From assembly GCA_017472925.1 (NCBI GenBank), contig JAFUNS010000017.1, positions 57,253 to 121,252 of the forward strand: a stretch of DNA of 64,000 nt. Reading direction: 5' to 3'. A model generated the notes under the pieces. That model was not told the DNA's origin and did no database searches. It saw only the letters and a list, made by a program, of their open reading frames with translations. The position numbers and the translations under genes were made by a program. The first letter of the stretch is position 1. Each line of letters begins with the position of its first letter. The DNA is from Bacteroides sp. Lineage in GTDB: Bacteria > Bacteroidota > Bacteroidia > Bacteroidales > Bacteroidaceae. Below, piece after piece: positions 63,204-64,000 of the stretch.

Positions 63204-64000
63204 ATGGCAAAAGCAACATTATCCCTCGCCAAGAAGGAAAATAAGCAAGGTGAACATCACATTTTGGTGCGAATGGACATTACCCGTACTAACAGACCGC
63301 AGTTCAAGTCTCCAGTTACCGTAAAGGAGGAAGAATTTTTGGATGGTGAAATCTCTATCCCTAAAAGAGGCAAACTCAATGCCGCTTATAGGGAAAACCT
63401 TATGAAGAAGAAAACGGATATAGAGGCTTTCGTTGCTTCGCTTAATGCCATTATCATGTCACTTCCAGAAGAAGCACTTACCCGAAAGGATATCCTTGAA
63501 GTCTATGAAATGGTGAAGACCGTCAATCCCTCAGAAATCAGTCGGACAACTATAATTTCCAAAAAGAGGGAACAGACAGAAGCAAATGCCGAGTTGGTCA
63601 AGAAACTTCAGGACGCACGCAGACCAAGCCTTCTGGAGTTTGTTCAAAAGAGAATTGAGGGGATGGAAAACGGAAGCATTAAGCGTAAGGGTAACAACTA
63701 CTCAAAAGGAACACTCCATACCTATAAAGGCTTCGCTGTGATACTTGAAAGTTTCTGCAAGGAACATCTGTTTGAGTGGAACAACATCAATGAACGCTTA
63801 ATAGACGAGTTTGTTCTTTACATGGAAAGATACGGCTACATGAAGAAGACCATCAACAAGAACCTTGCCGTATTCTCTGCCATGCTTAACGTTGCCTTCA
63901 AGGAAGGGTACAAGTTCAAGGCATCCATTCTTGAACATTTCCCAAAGTTGCAGGTAAACAAGGAAGACATGGTTGTGGAAATATATCTTACCAACGAAGA
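63204..64000 (+). CDS. Tyrosine recombinase/integrase, N-terminal part (runs off the window)
   Basis: The frame is open from ATG 63204 (MAKATLSLAKKENKQGEHHI) to the right edge, giving 265 codons without a stop. It has an N-terminal arm-binding-type domain (about 1-110) and a SAM-like phage integrase core-binding domain (about 140-255: LEFVQKRIEGM, TLHTYKGFAVILESF, RYGYMKKTINKNLAVFSAML). The catalytic domain with R-H-R-Y lies outside the window, so activity cannot be judged. Proteins of this kind mobilise Bacteroides conjugative transposons and genomic islands. The gene transcribes away from the other accessory genes. Confidence 0.88.
   Translation, partial: MAKATLSLAKKENKQGEHHILVRMDITRTNRPQFKSPVTVKEEEFLDGEISIPKRGKLNAAYRENLMKKKTDIEAFVASLNAIIMSLPEEALTRKDILEVYEMVKTVNPSEISRTTIISKKREQTEANAELVKKLQDARRPSLLEFVQKRIEGMENGSIKRKGNNYSKGTLHTYKGFAVILESFCKEHLFEWNNINERLIDEFVLYMERYGYMKKTINKNLAVFSAMLNVAFKEGYKFKASILEHFPKLQVNKEDMVVEIYLTNE

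Overview
The window looks like a chromosome segment of a Bacteroides/Phocaeicola-type member of the Bacteroidales. The evidence is as follows. Promoters carry the Bacteroidetes -7 box TAnnTTTG, most often as TATCTTTG or TATATTTG. Shine-Dalgarno sequences are largely absent. The gene content is typical of the group: BACON-domain lipoprotein, C10 protease, golvesin-type amidase, DUF4421 and DUF4468 proteins, a 2-oxoacid:ferredoxin oxidoreductase operon and a Nudix-type AraR. DNA is AT-rich over most of the window. The species cannot be settled from sequence reading alone.

Positions 1-13845 hold housekeeping and envelope genes: the end of a long-chain acyl-CoA synthetase, a DUF362 ferredoxin-like protein, an S41 lipoprotein protease, a YgiQ radical SAM protein, a golvesin/amidase exoprotein, an XRE-cupin regulator with its acyl-CoA synthetase, a PlsC-like acyltransferase and PPi-dependent phosphofructokinase. 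Positions 13952-27786 hold a GH25 lysozyme, a 327-bp palindromic element, prmA, a His/Trp-rich secreted protein followed by a FadL-like porin, and a minus-strand run from a putative porin through a solute-binding protein, a Gfo/Idh/MocA oxidoreductase and a DUF4421 protein to a C10 protease/BACON pair.

Positions 27977-32141 form the korABC operon with its ferredoxin, a TPR protein, a DUF4468 protein and a 55-residue membrane protein. Positions 32310-42541 form a complete L-arabinose operon: lipoprotein aldose epimerase, Na+/sugar symporter, AraR, AraD, AraA, FGGY kinase, transketolase, RpiB. It imports arabinose and converts it through ribulose-5-P and xylulose-5-P into the pentose phosphate pathway. 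Positions 42722-46321 form a galactose operon (epimerase, MFS permease, galactokinase). Next come folC with an ABC-F ATPase, panE, an orphan PTS IIC-type protein and a GH5 lipoprotein.

From about 53.2 kb the DNA is accessory in character. A GC-richer redox cassette (SDR, CAT-like acyltransferase, Zn alcohol dehydrogenase, four-cysteine mini-protein, FMN reductase) lies between two degenerate direct repeats. It is followed by a membrane-protein gene broken by one in-frame amber codon, a three-gene HipB/HipS/HipT-like kinase toxin module with paired operator candidates, two uncharacterised proteins, a metallophosphoesterase, a putative leader peptide or small RNA, and at the right edge the first 265 codons of a tyrosine recombinase that probably marks the end of an integrative element.

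The observations most worth follow-up are the HipBST-like module, the amber-split gene, the leader ORF plus terminator next to the integrase, the repeat-flanked redox cassette, the long palindrome at 14.9 kb and the ABC-F protein whose second ATPase site is degenerate. All functional calls come from reading motifs and context; no database search was run.
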